Below, piece by piece: positions 1 to 9,009 of a stretch of DNA of 64,000 bases; positions within the stretch are counted from its first letter, which is position 1; each line of letters begins with the position of its first letter. The DNA comes from a virus. The notes under the pieces were generated by a model that saw nothing but the letters and a program-made list of their open reading frames with translations, did no database searches and was not told the origin of the DNA. The translations under genes and the position numbers were made by a program. The stretch lies in IMG/VR virus record IMGVR_UViG_3300020162_002681, positions 62,001-126,000 of that record; one strand, 5' to 3'.

Positions 1-50
1 AAATTTGCGTACTTAGGATTTGTTGCTAATGCGTATGTGGAAATTCTCAT
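1..50 (-). CDS. N-terminus of a gene running off the left edge
   Basis: An ATG on the minus strand at position 50 opens a frame that stays open to the window edge. Only 16 residues are visible; they read MRISTYALATNPKYAN and the next, incomplete codon (TT.) may encode Phe or Leu. It lies 9 bp downstream of the stop of the next minus-strand gene, so it is probably in the same operon. If the next residue is Phe, the gene would carry an ANF tripeptide like the one that recurs in the head-gene cluster. No function can be assigned. Confidence 0.4.
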   Translation of the reverse strand, partial: MRISTYALATNPKYAN

Positions 51-59
51 GTTGTTATA

Positions 60-566
60 CTATACTTCAAAAACTACATCGGTAAAATAATAGCTACCGT
101 CATCTGTACCGCTATTGGGAAAAGAGCCTATACTTACGCTATATCTACCGTTAGTATTATTTAACCTTACCAGACTTGAAGATGGCTCGACTGGATTAGA
201 ATATGCTATAGAAAAAAAAGCATTTGCATTAACGGAAATAATGTATACTTCGTTTTCTAATACTGGAAAAGGGCTTGATAATGTAGCCTCATTCCATCCA
301 ACAAATGTACTGCCAAAAGAAACACTGGTAAGTTCAGTACCGAACGTATCCCAAATACGCATTGTATGGCTACCCGTTTCTTCGATTGGCTTGTAAAATC
401 TAAGTTTTGTAATATTTCCATTGGCAAAGAATTTTAATGGCGAACCTATTTCAAGAGGAAACTCGTAAATATCGCTGGGAATATAATTACCAAAGTAAGT
501 GTACAGTAATTTTTCAAGTATTACAGTAGGATTATTAAAAAGTAACATTTTCAATAATGTTTTCAC
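60..566 (-). CDS. DUF4082-like beta-sandwich virion protein
   Basis: The 168-residue protein matches the DUF4082 pattern over residues ~40-168. That pattern has a LKFFANGNITKLRFYK opening, a HTMRIWD segment, a GWNEATL segment and a PVLENEVYIISV strand. DUF4082 is a small beta-sandwich found in secreted carbohydrate-related proteins, so a fibre or decoration role in host or glycan contact is inferred. The start is GTG at 566, which overlaps the stop of the upstream gene (TAGTG); an ATG 18 bp downstream is an alternative. No signal peptide is seen. Confidence 0.7.
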   Translation of the reverse strand: MKTLLKMLLFNNPTVILEKLLYTYFGNYIPSDIYEFPLEIGSPLKFFANGNITKLRFYKPIEETGSHTMRIWDTFGTELTSVSFGSTFVGWNEATLSSPFPVLENEVYIISVNANAFFSIAYSNPVEPSSSLVRLNNTNGRYSVSIGSFPNSGTDDGSYYFTDVVFEV

Positions 567-1176
567 TATATTGCAATACCTTTCAATCTAACAGTTGCAG
601 TCTCAGAGTTAGCCGCAGGAGTAAAACCTGCAAGTGTGACAAGATGAGCAAATAATGATGTTCCCGTCAACTTACAGACATAATTTATATTACTTTTTTG
701 TGCGACAACAGACCCACCTCCAATAGCCAAAGAAGCTGATAATGAAATACCAGTGGGGTTAATAATCGCAGCTCTATCACCGCTAGGAATTGAAAATCCA
801 GTATTATCGACTTTAGCGCTTGGAGGAGTAACATTATATAGATAAAAAAGTAAATCGCCCATACCACTTGGCAAAGCTGCGATGTTAAAAATAATTTCTA
901 TGTCTGTAATAAGAATAAACTGACCCGCTATCGGTGCTGTACCAGAAACAAGTTCAAAAGCTGCCCCGTAAACATCATTGGCAGTATAAGGTGTAGTATT
1001 TGCTCCGCGAGTAATTGTCCCACTAAATAGAAATGCAGAATTACTATTTACACCTAGAAGGCTATTAATAGTATCTAATCTCTCTATTTGGTTTTGCTCA
1101 AGTTTTTCACCATACTCGGAGGCTAAATAAGCTTCCAGCCCAACTCTTTCTACTAGTAATTTATCTGTAAGCGTCA
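566..1176 (-). CDS. hypothetical fibre-type virion protein
   Basis: Not recognised. From the ATG at 1176 it is about 203 residues. A short helical N-terminus (residues 1-40) is followed by a Ser/Thr/Gly-rich beta-type region typical of phage fibres. The longer frame to 1216 starts with TTG and would leave 7 bp to the divergent ATG at 1224, so I prefer the ATG at 1176. It is translationally coupled to the DUF4082-like gene by a one-base overlap, which suggests the two proteins act together in a tail appendage. Confidence 0.55.
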
Positions 1177-1223
1177 TTCGCCTATCACTTTGTAACTTTC
1201 TACTTCTAGTATACAATAAGAGT

Positions 1224-2078
1224 ATGGCAGTTCAAATCGGGTACACAATCAGCGATATCTCAGCAATTAAGGCATTGCCCACAGCTTTGCTCGTTACTGG
1301 ATATGCACGACTCTGTAGGTCAGTTAATGCGTGGTTTAGCTATAATTCAACTTCTACGGCTACTGCTGACGATGTATCAATACTTTTACCAGCTTCAGGG
1401 ACTGGGCGATGGTTTAAGCTTAAAGCTGACGTAGCGGTTGCTGATATTCTTAATTTTGCTGAAGCCGTAGATGACCGTGTAGCAGCGTTAGTACAAGATA
1501 GTGAGACAATCAGCGCGAGTTATAATGATGCAGCTAATACACTTACTTTTTTAGTAGTAAGTGGCAGTATTGGCGATACTCAGATAGACAGCATTAGCCA
1601 ATCTAAAATTACCAATTTAACAACAGATTTAGCAGAAAAACTCTCAGCTAACCAAAATATCACTGTAATTGGAGATGTTACTGGAAGTGGTGCAACTAAT
1701 ATTTCGTTAACTTTAGCAGATTCAGGAGTGACCGCAGGAAGCTATTCTGTTGCAAGTATAACTATAGATTCCAAGGGTAGGGTTACCAGTGCAACAGATG
1801 GCACGGAAGCAGTACAAGATATATTAGCAGCCACACTAGTAGCTGGAACTAATGTATCTCTAAATTATAATGATGCATCAAATACGCTTACAATAAATTC
1901 TACTGCGGGTGCTTCTGGTACTAATGTAGAAATAAGAGATGAAGGTACAAGTCTTACTTCAGCAGCTACTTCAATTAATTTTGTGGGAGATGTTGTGAAT
2001 GCCACTAATTCAGGCAGCGACGTTACTGTTACAATAAGTACAACGACAGGACTTTTTGAATACTTTAATCTGATATAA
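1224..2078 (+). CDS. tail fibre protein with repeated beta modules
   Basis: The 284-residue protein is Ser/Thr/Ala/Asn-rich. Two near-repeats (SASYNDAANTLTF and SLNYNDASNTLTI) flank a VTGSGATNISLTLADSG / ITIDSKGRVTSATDG segment, which is a common phage tail-fibre repeat type. The N-terminal ~70 residues (ISAIKALP ... STATADD ... GTGRW) resemble a module in the 537-residue fibre at 19746-21359 (IAALKSLN ... STASDNGD ... TTGRW). It is first in a plus-strand fibre operon of tightly spaced genes, with AAGAG just upstream as a ribosome site. Confidence 0.7.
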   Translation: MAVQIGYTISDISAIKALPTALLVTGYARLCRSVNAWFSYNSTSTATADDVSILLPASGTGRWFKLKADVAVADILNFAEAVDDRVAALVQDSETISASYNDAANTLTFLVVSGSIGDTQIDSISQSKITNLTTDLAEKLSANQNITVIGDVTGSGATNISLTLADSGVTAGSYSVASITIDSKGRVTSATDGTEAVQDILAATLVAGTNVSLNYNDASNTLTINSTAGASGTNVEIRDEGTSLTSAATSINFVGDVVNATNSGSDVTVTISTTTGLFEYFNLI

Positions 2079-2080
2079 AT

Positions 2081-2461
2081 ATGGCTTCCCCTAATTTTGC
2101 AACATTTCCTAGAACAGAAGCAGTAAGAATTTCTACTGCAAACGCTAATAGAGATGGTACAGGCACTGTAGCGGATTTATGGGTTGCACCTGCGGCTGGA
2201 AGTCGTATTGACAAGCTTTCCTTTATGGCTACAGGAACAACAAGTGCGGGAATGATTAGATTATATACGAAAAAGTCCTCTGTTTATAGATTTTACAAAG
2301 AATACCAAGTTACTGCTACTACACCATCAGATTCAGCGCTTGCTTTCAATATGCAATTAAATGGTTTAGCTATAATTCTTGGTAATGCGGTAACTTTGTG
2401 TGTTTCTACCAGTAAAGGAGAAACTTTTGATATAACCGCAGAAGGTGGGGATTTCACTTAG
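2081..2461 (+). CDS. small virion protein of fibre operon
   Basis: The 126-residue protein has no recognised family. It is all-beta in character, with alternating hydrophobic residues and no signal peptide or membrane segment. It starts 3 bp after the preceding fibre gene and its stop abuts the ATG of the next gene, so it is firmly inside the fibre operon. A structural or fibre-accessory role is inferred from context only. Confidence 0.55.
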   Translation: MASPNFATFPRTEAVRISTANANRDGTGTVADLWVAPAAGSRIDKLSFMATGTTSAGMIRLYTKKSSVYRFYKEYQVTATTPSDSALAFNMQLNGLAIILGNAVTLCVSTSKGETFDITAEGGDFT

Positions 2462-3478
2462 ATGAACTACGGAACTTTTGGAATTATCAACCCCAATGGA
2501 AATGGATTGGTTGGTGGATTAAATGCTATCAACAAAGCAAGTATAACTCAAACTTCTCCTCCTAATACCTTATATTTTGACTCTAATTATTTAGGAAGCC
2601 CTTACAGAGCAAGATATTTTTCGTCTATAGATAAAATTATGGTAGGTTTTTATGCTGCTAGTGGATATACCTATCCTGTAGTAGTAAATCCTAATAATAA
2701 TAGTGTAGAAGCAGTGATTCCTTACACTATCTCTGGTGATGCAATGAAAGGTGTCACAGATATAGCTATGAATAGAGATAAGTTATATTTCCTTTCTTAC
2801 AATGACAATCCTAATAGAGTTTATGTAACAGATGCAAACAGCTATTTTATTTCAGGTTGGCTATCTGTAGGGGGTTTTCAGTGTGCGGAGATACTCTATA
2901 GTTCTACGACTGATAAATTTTACTTCCCTAATTCGGGCAGTGGTAATTGCACAACAATGAATACTGCTACTCAAACATTAAGCACTACTTTTACTGGGCT
3001 GGCAAATTGCTCTGGTGGTTTAGTTGTTGATTCTTTAAATAAATTGTATCTATCTTCTTATGGCTCAAATTTTGTAAACATATATAATTTGACAACCGAA
3101 GTTCTAATAACCTCGATTAGTTTGAGTCTTGCTTATGATTTAGCATATTGCCCTGTAAATAATTATATATACGCTTGCTCATACAATGTAAGTGCCCCTC
3201 TAGTGAGAGTTATAGATGGAACAACTAATTCTGTCGTAACTACTATAAATTTAAGCGCAGGACATAGACCTTTTTCTATAGAGTACAATCCTAGCAATCA
3301 GCTAATGTATGTAGGAGGTGTCAGTACTATTCCTATAGCTATAATAGACCCAAGTAGTAACACTGTTATTCAAGAAAGACGAGATTTTATTACTGGTTAT
3401 TATCCAACATATTGCCCAACAAGAAATTCTATATATTTCTGCGACTCTAATTTAAGGCAACTTAGGGAGATAATCTAA
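2462..3478 (+). CDS. beta-propeller (YVTN/NHL-like) adhesin
   Basis: The 338-residue protein contains about six or seven repeats of roughly 40 residues of the form LYxSSYxSxxVxIYxxxT or IYACSYN...VRVIDGTTNSVV. This is the signature of a YVTN-type beta-propeller; examples are KLYLSSYGSNFVNIYNLTTE and LMYVGGVSTIPIAIID. Such propellers in surface proteins bind ligands, so a receptor-binding role is inferred. Its stop overlaps the ATG of the FN3 gene (TAATG), so the two are coupled. Confidence 0.7.
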   Translation: MNYGTFGIINPNGNGLVGGLNAINKASITQTSPPNTLYFDSNYLGSPYRARYFSSIDKIMVGFYAASGYTYPVVVNPNNNSVEAVIPYTISGDAMKGVTDIAMNRDKLYFLSYNDNPNRVYVTDANSYFISGWLSVGGFQCAEILYSSTTDKFYFPNSGSGNCTTMNTATQTLSTTFTGLANCSGGLVVDSLNKLYLSSYGSNFVNIYNLTTEVLITSISLSLAYDLAYCPVNNYIYACSYNVSAPLVRVIDGTTNSVVTTINLSAGHRPFSIEYNPSNQLMYVGGVSTIPIAIIDPSSNTVIQERRDFITGYYPTYCPTRNSIYFCDSNLRQLREII

Positions 3479-6177
3479 TGACGGTAATCAAACCTTCCAA
3501 TACTTACTACTATCGAGTTAAAGCTGTAAATCTTAACGGTGAATCGGCTTACTCAAATATAGTCTCCGTAACTACTCCCGCATCCTCTATTAGTGTCGGA
3601 ATTACTCCTCCTTCACCATCGTCACCAGTAATTATAGCGACAGAAAAAAATAGTAACTCAATTAGAGTAGAAATACAAAAAAATCTATCTAATGAATACA
3701 TAAAAGAATTAAAGCTTGACGTATCAGTAAATTCAGACTTCAGCGCCCCACTTTATTCTGGACTGACATTCTTGCTTACGCAAAATATTGTGGCGACAGA
3801 AAAGGAAACTCTGGCACTTACTATTGGAGGCTTAGCGGCAAATACCCTTTACTACTACCGCTTACGCTTCTCTAATGCAACTGGACTCTCTGCATGGACT
3901 TCATCTTCCCTTACGACTATAACTAATTTCCCTATTCCCGACCTCTTAGGCATAACCAACCTCACTGCTATTGCGGCTAGGCTTAATTGGGGCAAAGTAA
4001 CAGGAGCGACCACTTATTTTGTAGATTTGGCGACTGATTCTGCATTTACTTCCTTAATTCTTAGTAATGTTAACGCTGGCGATGTCAGTTTTCGCGATGT
4101 AGGGTCATTGACGGCGCTCACTCAATATTATTATCGTGTAAGAGCCTCTGATGGCACAACAACCTCATCTAGCAGCAATGTAGTTACTTTTACGACGCTC
4201 CATGACGCTGTAACGTATGATGACCAATTTCAAAATCTCGCTATACCGAGCATCAGCAATATCACTGATATCTACCTAACTTCCTTTTCTGCCTCTTGGA
4301 ACACAGTGACTTTGGCTGACAGCTATAGCATCCAAGTATCAGTAGCTTCAGATTTCAGTAGTATCGCTCAGACTATAGCAACAAAAAACACTTCAGCAAG
4401 CTTTGCTGGATTAACTGCTGCAACCGTCTACTATGTGCGTGTTAGGGCAATTTCTACGTGGCAAACGACTGCATATTCAGCAACTCAAGTCGTTACTACA
4501 CTCTCATTAAATGGTTCTCTTAATCCTCCTCAATTATTGACCCCAACTACTATTACATCTCGCAGTATCTTGTTCCAATGGGTTCTACGCAGCTATGCAA
4601 CCAGATATTTGTTTGAGTTAAGCACTTCATCTATTTTTGCTTCCATTGCTTACTCAACTATTGTGGGGAATGTCGGGTCTTTGTTGCTAAATGAAGGTAT
4701 TAGTCCTGCAACAACCTATTATTCGCGCATCAGGGCGCTTAATTCTAGCCAGTCCTCGGATTACTCTAATTCGGTCACTACAACGACCTCCGCAGCCCTT
4801 ACAAGCATCACTGGAGTCACTACAACTAGTATTACCGATACTTCGGCAGTCATTGGCTGGACTTTGAATGGGAGCTACACTGATTATTTACTTTCTGTGT
4901 GGAAAACGGAGTCAAATGCTTACTTAGGGGTTAGTTTTTACCGTAATAAGAGCCTCGGTAATACCAATACACACACAATTGACCTATTTCTAGAGCCAAG
5001 CAGCAATTACAGCTACACAATCACTGGAAAAACAGCGTCTGGGGACACAAAAACGACTGCAATACAGACATTTTCTACAAAAGCGGCTGCACCTATACTA
5101 CAACTAGCTAAAAATCTGCTCACTTGGACTTATAACCTTAATAATTTAGAAGTTAGCACTGATTCGGACTTCAAATTCTTACTTAAGGGGTATCCAAGGG
5201 CTGTCACCGATAATGGTAGCTTCAATGTAGAGAATTTGCTCGATTCCAGTACCAATTACTATATTCGAGGCAACTACAATGGAGGCATTTACTCGAATGT
5301 GGTTAGTACGCCAGCTTTAGGAGTCTACAAAGGCATTATTGGTAAAACTTCTTTTTCTGCTTTCTGGAAGCGTAGTGTTGGAGCTACTTCCTATAGCGTT
5401 CAACTCAAAGTGCTAGATACGGGCAATTATGTGCCTGTAAGTGGCTTCACGTTCCCTAAAAACATAGGAGATGTGAGTAGCTATGCATTTGAATCCCTCT
5501 CACCAGACACTCAATATCAGGTAATAGTTTATGACTCCAATTCAAACGTTTCTATCCCATACTTATTCAAGACTAACTTGTTTAGTGATTCAACAGAACC
5601 TAGTACTGCATCTCTTACGATTCCTACAATAACTCTTAGTGGAAGTGCTGATTTTGACCGAGCTAACATAGTGTTAAGTGGTTATTCCAAGTATCTACTC
5701 AATTTGGCGAGAGATAGTGCATTTACGCTCGACAATACTTATTTTGAGAGTAGTTCTAATGACTTAGAATTGCTACTCAAACCTAATCGAACATATTACT
5801 TACGTGCTTATGGATATAACGGAACTAACCGCACAACTTTGCCCTCGACCACACTTACAATCAATACACTAGCCGAGCCGTACACTGAGCTGACTATTTC
5901 TTCAGCACCAAGCATTATTAACGTTAATATATTAGATGAAAGTCAAGTTGAACTAACATTTAGCCAAGTAACCAATGCAACTGACTACACCCTTGAAATC
6001 AGCCGAGCCAATACATTTACTATTCTTGAAGAACTTAGTGTGACGAGAAGTGCCGATAACAAGTTTCTCGTAAACGGACTTTCAGGGACAATAACTTATT
6101 ATTTAAGAATGTATGGTTTTAACAACCACAAAATTTCAACCTATTCTTCTACAGTGACTGTAGATACTACACCATAA
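3478..6177 (+). CDS. multi-fibronectin type III fibre protein
   Basis: The 899-residue protein is built of about nine fibronectin type III repeats of ~95 residues. Each carries the W...VxGATxYxVxxSxxxxF and TxYYYRVRAxN signatures, for example near residues 155-245, 255-345, 350-440 and 760-895. The protein opens inside a domain: residues 9-36 are the final strands of an FN3 fold with no preceding half. FN3 arrays in phage virions decorate tails or fibres and often bind carbohydrate weakly. It is coupled to the upstream propeller gene by a one-base overlap. Confidence 0.8.
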   Translation: MTVIKPSNTYYYRVKAVNLNGESAYSNIVSVTTPASSISVGITPPSPSSPVIIATEKNSNSIRVEIQKNLSNEYIKELKLDVSVNSDFSAPLYSGLTFLLTQNIVATEKETLALTIGGLAANTLYYYRLRFSNATGLSAWTSSSLTTITNFPIPDLLGITNLTAIAARLNWGKVTGATTYFVDLATDSAFTSLILSNVNAGDVSFRDVGSLTALTQYYYRVRASDGTTTSSSSNVVTFTTLHDAVTYDDQFQNLAIPSISNITDIYLTSFSASWNTVTLADSYSIQVSVASDFSSIAQTIATKNTSASFAGLTAATVYYVRVRAISTWQTTAYSATQVVTTLSLNGSLNPPQLLTPTTITSRSILFQWVLRSYATRYLFELSTSSIFASIAYSTIVGNVGSLLLNEGISPATTYYSRIRALNSSQSSDYSNSVTTTTSAALTSITGVTTTSITDTSAVIGWTLNGSYTDYLLSVWKTESNAYLGVSFYRNKSLGNTNTHTIDLFLEPSSNYSYTITGKTASGDTKTTAIQTFSTKAAAPILQLAKNLLTWTYNLNNLEVSTDSDFKFLLKGYPRAVTDNGSFNVENLLDSSTNYYIRGNYNGGIYSNVVSTPALGVYKGIIGKTSFSAFWKRSVGATSYSVQLKVLDTGNYVPVSGFTFPKNIGDVSSYAFESLSPDTQYQVIVYDSNSNVSIPYLFKTNLFSDSTEPSTASLTIPTITLSGSADFDRANIVLSGYSKYLLNLARDSAFTLDNTYFESSSNDLELLLKPNRTYYLRAYGYNGTNRTTLPSTTLTINTLAEPYTELTISSAPSIINVNILDESQVELTFSQVTNATDYTLEISRANTFTILEELSVTRSADNKFLVNGLSGTITYYLRMYGFNNHKISTYSSTVTVDTTP

Positions 6178-6183
6178 AACATC

Positions 6184-6315
6184 ATGAAACACTTTGCAGA
6201 ATTTGAGAACATTTATCAAACTGGATTGAAAAATCTCCTGACAAACAACACAGAACCTGCTGTGAAGAAATACATCAGAAAGAAGAAAGAACAGGCAGAG
6301 ACAGAAAAAGAATAA
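6184..6315 (+). CDS. 43-residue peptide with MKHFAEF N-terminus
   Basis: A short frame starts 7 bp after the FN3 gene and encodes 43 residues. The C-terminal half is strongly basic and then charged (KKYIRKKKEQ, then EKE). Its first seven residues, MKHFAEF, match the MQHFADF start of the gene at 21515-22078 and the internal MQHFANF of the gene at 61074-62048. The N-terminus also resembles the short capsid-targeting sequence of T4 internal proteins. A packaged internal peptide is an inference. The spacing in the operon supports translation. Confidence 0.5.
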   Translation: MKHFAEFENIYQTGLKNLLTNNTEPAVKKYIRKKKEQAETEKE

Positions 6316-6498
6316 TAGGGCGCAGACCAGTTTCAGCTTAACGTGGTAGAGGCTTGGTCTGCTGTTTCGGTTCCTAGTTTGAGCATACTTTCGCATAGGC
6401 TTAAGAACCCTGTTAAAAATCGGATGCCCCAGACTGCAAATCGTTCCCGCGAATACCCATAACAACTTTTTATATAGAGTGTAATTAATATAACACAA
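6316..6498. other. intergenic stretch with hairpin between convergent genes
   Basis: This 183 bp gap separates the plus-strand fibre operon from the minus-strand portal gene. It holds an 8 bp perfect stem (GCAGACCA 6322-6329 with TGGTCTGC 6355-6362). The sequence between the stem arms looks like a tRNA D-arm (GTGGTAGAGG). No run of T follows, so it is not a standard intrinsic terminator, and no complete tRNA cloverleaf could be folded. It may be an RNA 3' end or a decayed tRNA. Confidence 0.3.
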
Positions 6499-8040
6499 CT
6501 ATTGTGCTGGCGGCGCTCCCTCTTCAGGAGGATATGCTTCGGCTCCACCTCCTTCTGGTGGGGTTGGGGGCATCTGCATCTGCTGTAACTGTGCCTGTAG
6601 CTGTACAACTTGTGTTTGGTCTTGTAGCTCCTTCTGTATTTGGGCTTTGAGGGCATCTTCAGCTTTTTTCTCTTTCTCAGTTTCGTCGAGAGAGGGCAGT
6701 CCAAGATTTTTGTAGATGAGGTTAAGAACTTGGACGTTATTGGTGTCAATGATACCACTTGCCATGAGCGAAGTGATGGTGCTGAGACGACCATTTACAG
6801 TAGCTTGGTCTTCCTCTACATCGAATACAAACTCGCCCCAATCTTCGCTGAACCAGCTTGAAGGGAAGTTATCGTGAAGCAAGCCACGAATCATCTTGTG
6901 AATAATTTCGTGCTTGAGAGTTGTTGTCAGTGCAAAAATGGTTGAGTCAAAGGTCATCTTGAAATTCTGACCAAAGCCGTTATTGCCTAAATTTGTCGTG
7001 CCAGAGCCACTGTTAACATCAAAGATGCCTGAAGGTATAGCGAAACTGGATTGAATGCCTCTGTCGATGTATTCTAGTGCCTTGAAATGATTGTCGCTAG
7101 TGTTTTGTATTTGAATGCGTTGCAGGTCTACATCACTATCGGTGACAATAAACCCACGTTTTTGTATATCTTTCAATTGGTAACTGAGCGCGATTTGCTT
7201 TGTCACCTGCATAGGCTTTTTAGTTTTTTCATCGATTTTTACTTTGCCCTGAGCATCCACTAAGGTTGTTGTACCATTGGCAGGGGTTTTTGCCCATAAC
7301 AGACCTTCGCTGTCATTTTTGATGCGGAGAGCTAGGTGTGTGAGTACCACGCGCTTTAATTTGTAATACGGCAAAGCTGAAACCCCGTCTCCCACACCCC
7401 ATACAGCCGTTTTATCGAATGTAGCTCCGCTATTATTTACGATGTGCAAGCATTTGGAATAAGGTATCTTTACTTGCTTTCCAGAACCATTATCATATAA
7501 AATCCACTCAATTTTCCCAGAACTTTTAGATGATTTACCAAAAGATATGATTTGGTCTGGATTTAAGACGTTTAAATTTGCAATTCGCCACTGCCCCCTG
7601 TATCCTCGCAACTTAGATGATTTGGTAAATTCTACTACAGCCACCCCATGTAAAATAACTGAACTAAAAATTTTAAATATTGTTTGTTTGAAGCTTTTAG
7701 ATAAAGTTTTTAAGTTACTATTAACAAAAGCCTCTATTTCTTTCTTGGGATGTGAATATTCTCCGAAACTGCTGGCGCACCTCAAAGCCTTAAAAGCTAA
7801 ACACTGACTGACTATGGGGTCTTTCGCAGCCATGATGGATAAGTCCTTAATGGCGGGACGCTCGACCTCCTGTGGGTGGTTTATCTCAGCAAAAGCTAAT
7901 CCTGTGAGCGCCGCGATTTCTGTGCTATACATCCCTTGGACGGAGGCATTGAGGGGCGTAGGAGTGCCAGCAAAAAGTAACTCGTTATCAAGTTCTGCAA
8001 GATTAAGTTCTAACTGGTTGACTTCTTGGAAAAGAGGCAT
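6499..8040 (-). CDS. portal protein
   Basis: The 513-residue protein has the order and signatures of phage portals (SPP1 gp6 / DUF935-like). An N-terminal helical region is followed by LNVLNPDQIISF (wing strand) and SFAIPSGIFDV. Near residue 430 there is a VNGRLSTITSLMASGIID helix block, then a Gln/Pro/Glu-rich tail. The portal forms the dodecameric ring at the packaging vertex and docks TerL. It lies about 50 kb from TerL and 30 kb from the capsid gene, an unusual separation. A homing endonuclease gene lies immediately upstream. Confidence 0.85.
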   Translation of the reverse strand: MPLFQEVNQLELNLAELDNELLFAGTPTPLNASVQGMYSTEIAALTGLAFAEINHPQEVERPAIKDLSIMAAKDPIVSQCLAFKALRCASSFGEYSHPKKEIEAFVNSNLKTLSKSFKQTIFKIFSSVILHGVAVVEFTKSSKLRGYRGQWRIANLNVLNPDQIISFGKSSKSSGKIEWILYDNGSGKQVKIPYSKCLHIVNNSGATFDKTAVWGVGDGVSALPYYKLKRVVLTHLALRIKNDSEGLLWAKTPANGTTTLVDAQGKVKIDEKTKKPMQVTKQIALSYQLKDIQKRGFIVTDSDVDLQRIQIQNTSDNHFKALEYIDRGIQSSFAIPSGIFDVNSGSGTTNLGNNGFGQNFKMTFDSTIFALTTTLKHEIIHKMIRGLLHDNFPSSWFSEDWGEFVFDVEEDQATVNGRLSTITSLMASGIIDTNNVQVLNLIYKNLGLPSLDETEKEKKAEDALKAQIQKELQDQTQVVQLQAQLQQMQMPPTPPEGGGAEAYPPEEGAPPAQ

Positions 8041-8067
8041 ATCTATAGTGAATTTTATCGATTAACC

Positions 8068-8805
8068 TCATTGTACCTTATTAGACATATAATTACGCTT
8101 CTCTTCATCGGTAGCATTTCTCCATCCAGACCATTTAGGGTCATTAGATGCAATTCTGGCAGACACAGTTTTAGGAAATACATTTTCCGCTTCTGCTGCA
8201 AATTTTCTTGCCGCATAGTATTTCCCATCGACTATAATAGCTACACACATAGGATGTTTTTCTCCACTACGAGAGGCGCTTAATCTAGCTTTAGCTTCTT
8301 TTGTACTGTGAGCAGCCGCAATCTTAGCTTTGGTCGCCTCTGTATGATGCTTCCCGTATAAGTGGTGATTCACTCCTCCATTTGCCGCTCTAAATTTTTC
8401 CGTACTTTCAGGTCTACTACGTCCCGCCGCAATCTTAGCCTTATGCTCTTCACTTTTAGGTTTGCCTTTAGTTGCAGCACTTATCTTTGCTCGGTGTTCT
8501 TCGGTAATGGCAACTCCTTTACACCCAAAGCCACCAAGACATATATTATAAGTATCTGGGCGACTAACAAACTCTTCAGTGACCATGTTGGCTTCCGCTT
8601 CATAAGCATCTTCAGCGCGACTAAATTCAGCTAGTGTAGTTCTAGTGAATTTATCTTTACCATACTTTTTCATGGCTAACTGCAAACCATCTCCACTACC
8701 GAGATAATGCCTAGATTTAGAGGTATTTTGAAGCTTATGAACCCCCACATAAATCTTGCCATTCACCAAATTTTCAGTACGATACAATATCCAAGTCTCA
8801 GCCAT
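8068..8805 (-). CDS. GIY-YIG homing endonuclease (Seg-like)
   Basis: The 245-residue protein begins with a GIY-YIG nuclease domain (residues ~4-95: WILYRTENLVNGKIYVGVHK). NUMOD3-type DNA-binding repeats follow (TEEHRAKISAATKGKPKSEE, residues ~105-170), then a C-terminal IVDGKYYAARKFAAEAE ... WSGWRNA block. Free-standing enzymes of this type cut a conserved neighbouring gene to spread. Its position directly upstream of the portal gene is typical. The frame is intact. It diverges from the RHH gene across an AT-rich promoter region. Confidence 0.88.
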   Translation of the reverse strand: MAETWILYRTENLVNGKIYVGVHKLQNTSKSRHYLGSGDGLQLAMKKYGKDKFTRTTLAEFSRAEDAYEAEANMVTEEFVSRPDTYNICLGGFGCKGVAITEEHRAKISAATKGKPKSEEHKAKIAAGRSRPESTEKFRAANGGVNHHLYGKHHTEATKAKIAAAHSTKEAKARLSASRSGEKHPMCVAIIVDGKYYAARKFAAEAENVFPKTVSARIASNDPKWSGWRNATDEEKRNYMSNKVQ

Positions 8806-8824
8806 TGCATATATCCCTTTTTAA

Positions 8825-8832
8825 TGTATAAT
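8825..8832 (+). promoter_or_regulatory. promoter -10 (TGTATAAT)
   Basis: TGTATAAT lies 27 bp upstream of the RHH start and is preceded by a T-rich tract. The same octamer precedes two other isolated genes (11781-11788 on the minus strand and 12094-12101 on the plus strand). Confidence 0.5.
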
Positions 8833-8859
8833 TAAACTATAACACATTGTGAGTACAAA

Positions 8860-9006
8860 ATGCGTCCTGATAAATCAAAACGGCTGAATGCGAAATTATC
8901 CGTAAAAAGACATGAAAAATTGGCAAAATATGCTGAGTCACAAGATAAAGATATGACATCAGTGATAGAGTGTTGGATTGATAGTTTACCTGAAGTACTA
9001 GAGTAA
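8860..9006 (+). CDS. ribbon-helix-helix (CopG-like) DNA-binding protein
   Basis: The 48-residue protein reads RLNAKLSVKRHEKLAKYA, then ESQDKDMTSVIECWIDSLP. This is the beta-strand/helix/helix layout of CopG/Arc-type ribbon-helix-helix repressors. It probably dimerises and represses its own or neighbouring promoters. It is the first gene of a plus-strand accessory cluster; its stop is 3 bp before the next ATG. The last ~26 residues are duplicated, inverted, at 14282-14374. Confidence 0.75.
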   Translation: MRPDKSKRLNAKLSVKRHEKLAKYAESQDKDMTSVIECWIDSLPEVLE

Positions 9007-9009
9007 ATA

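Noticed and set aside
6316-6420. Possible tRNA (GTGGTAGAGG D-arm-like sequence)
   Set aside because: No anticodon stem or T-arm with TTCRANY could be folded with a matching acceptor; kept only as a hairpin.
6136-6498. Minus-strand frame of 120 codons across the fibre operon end
   Set aside because: It overlaps the coding FN3 gene and the 43-residue peptide on the other strand, is Cys/Phe-rich without sense and has no ribosome site.
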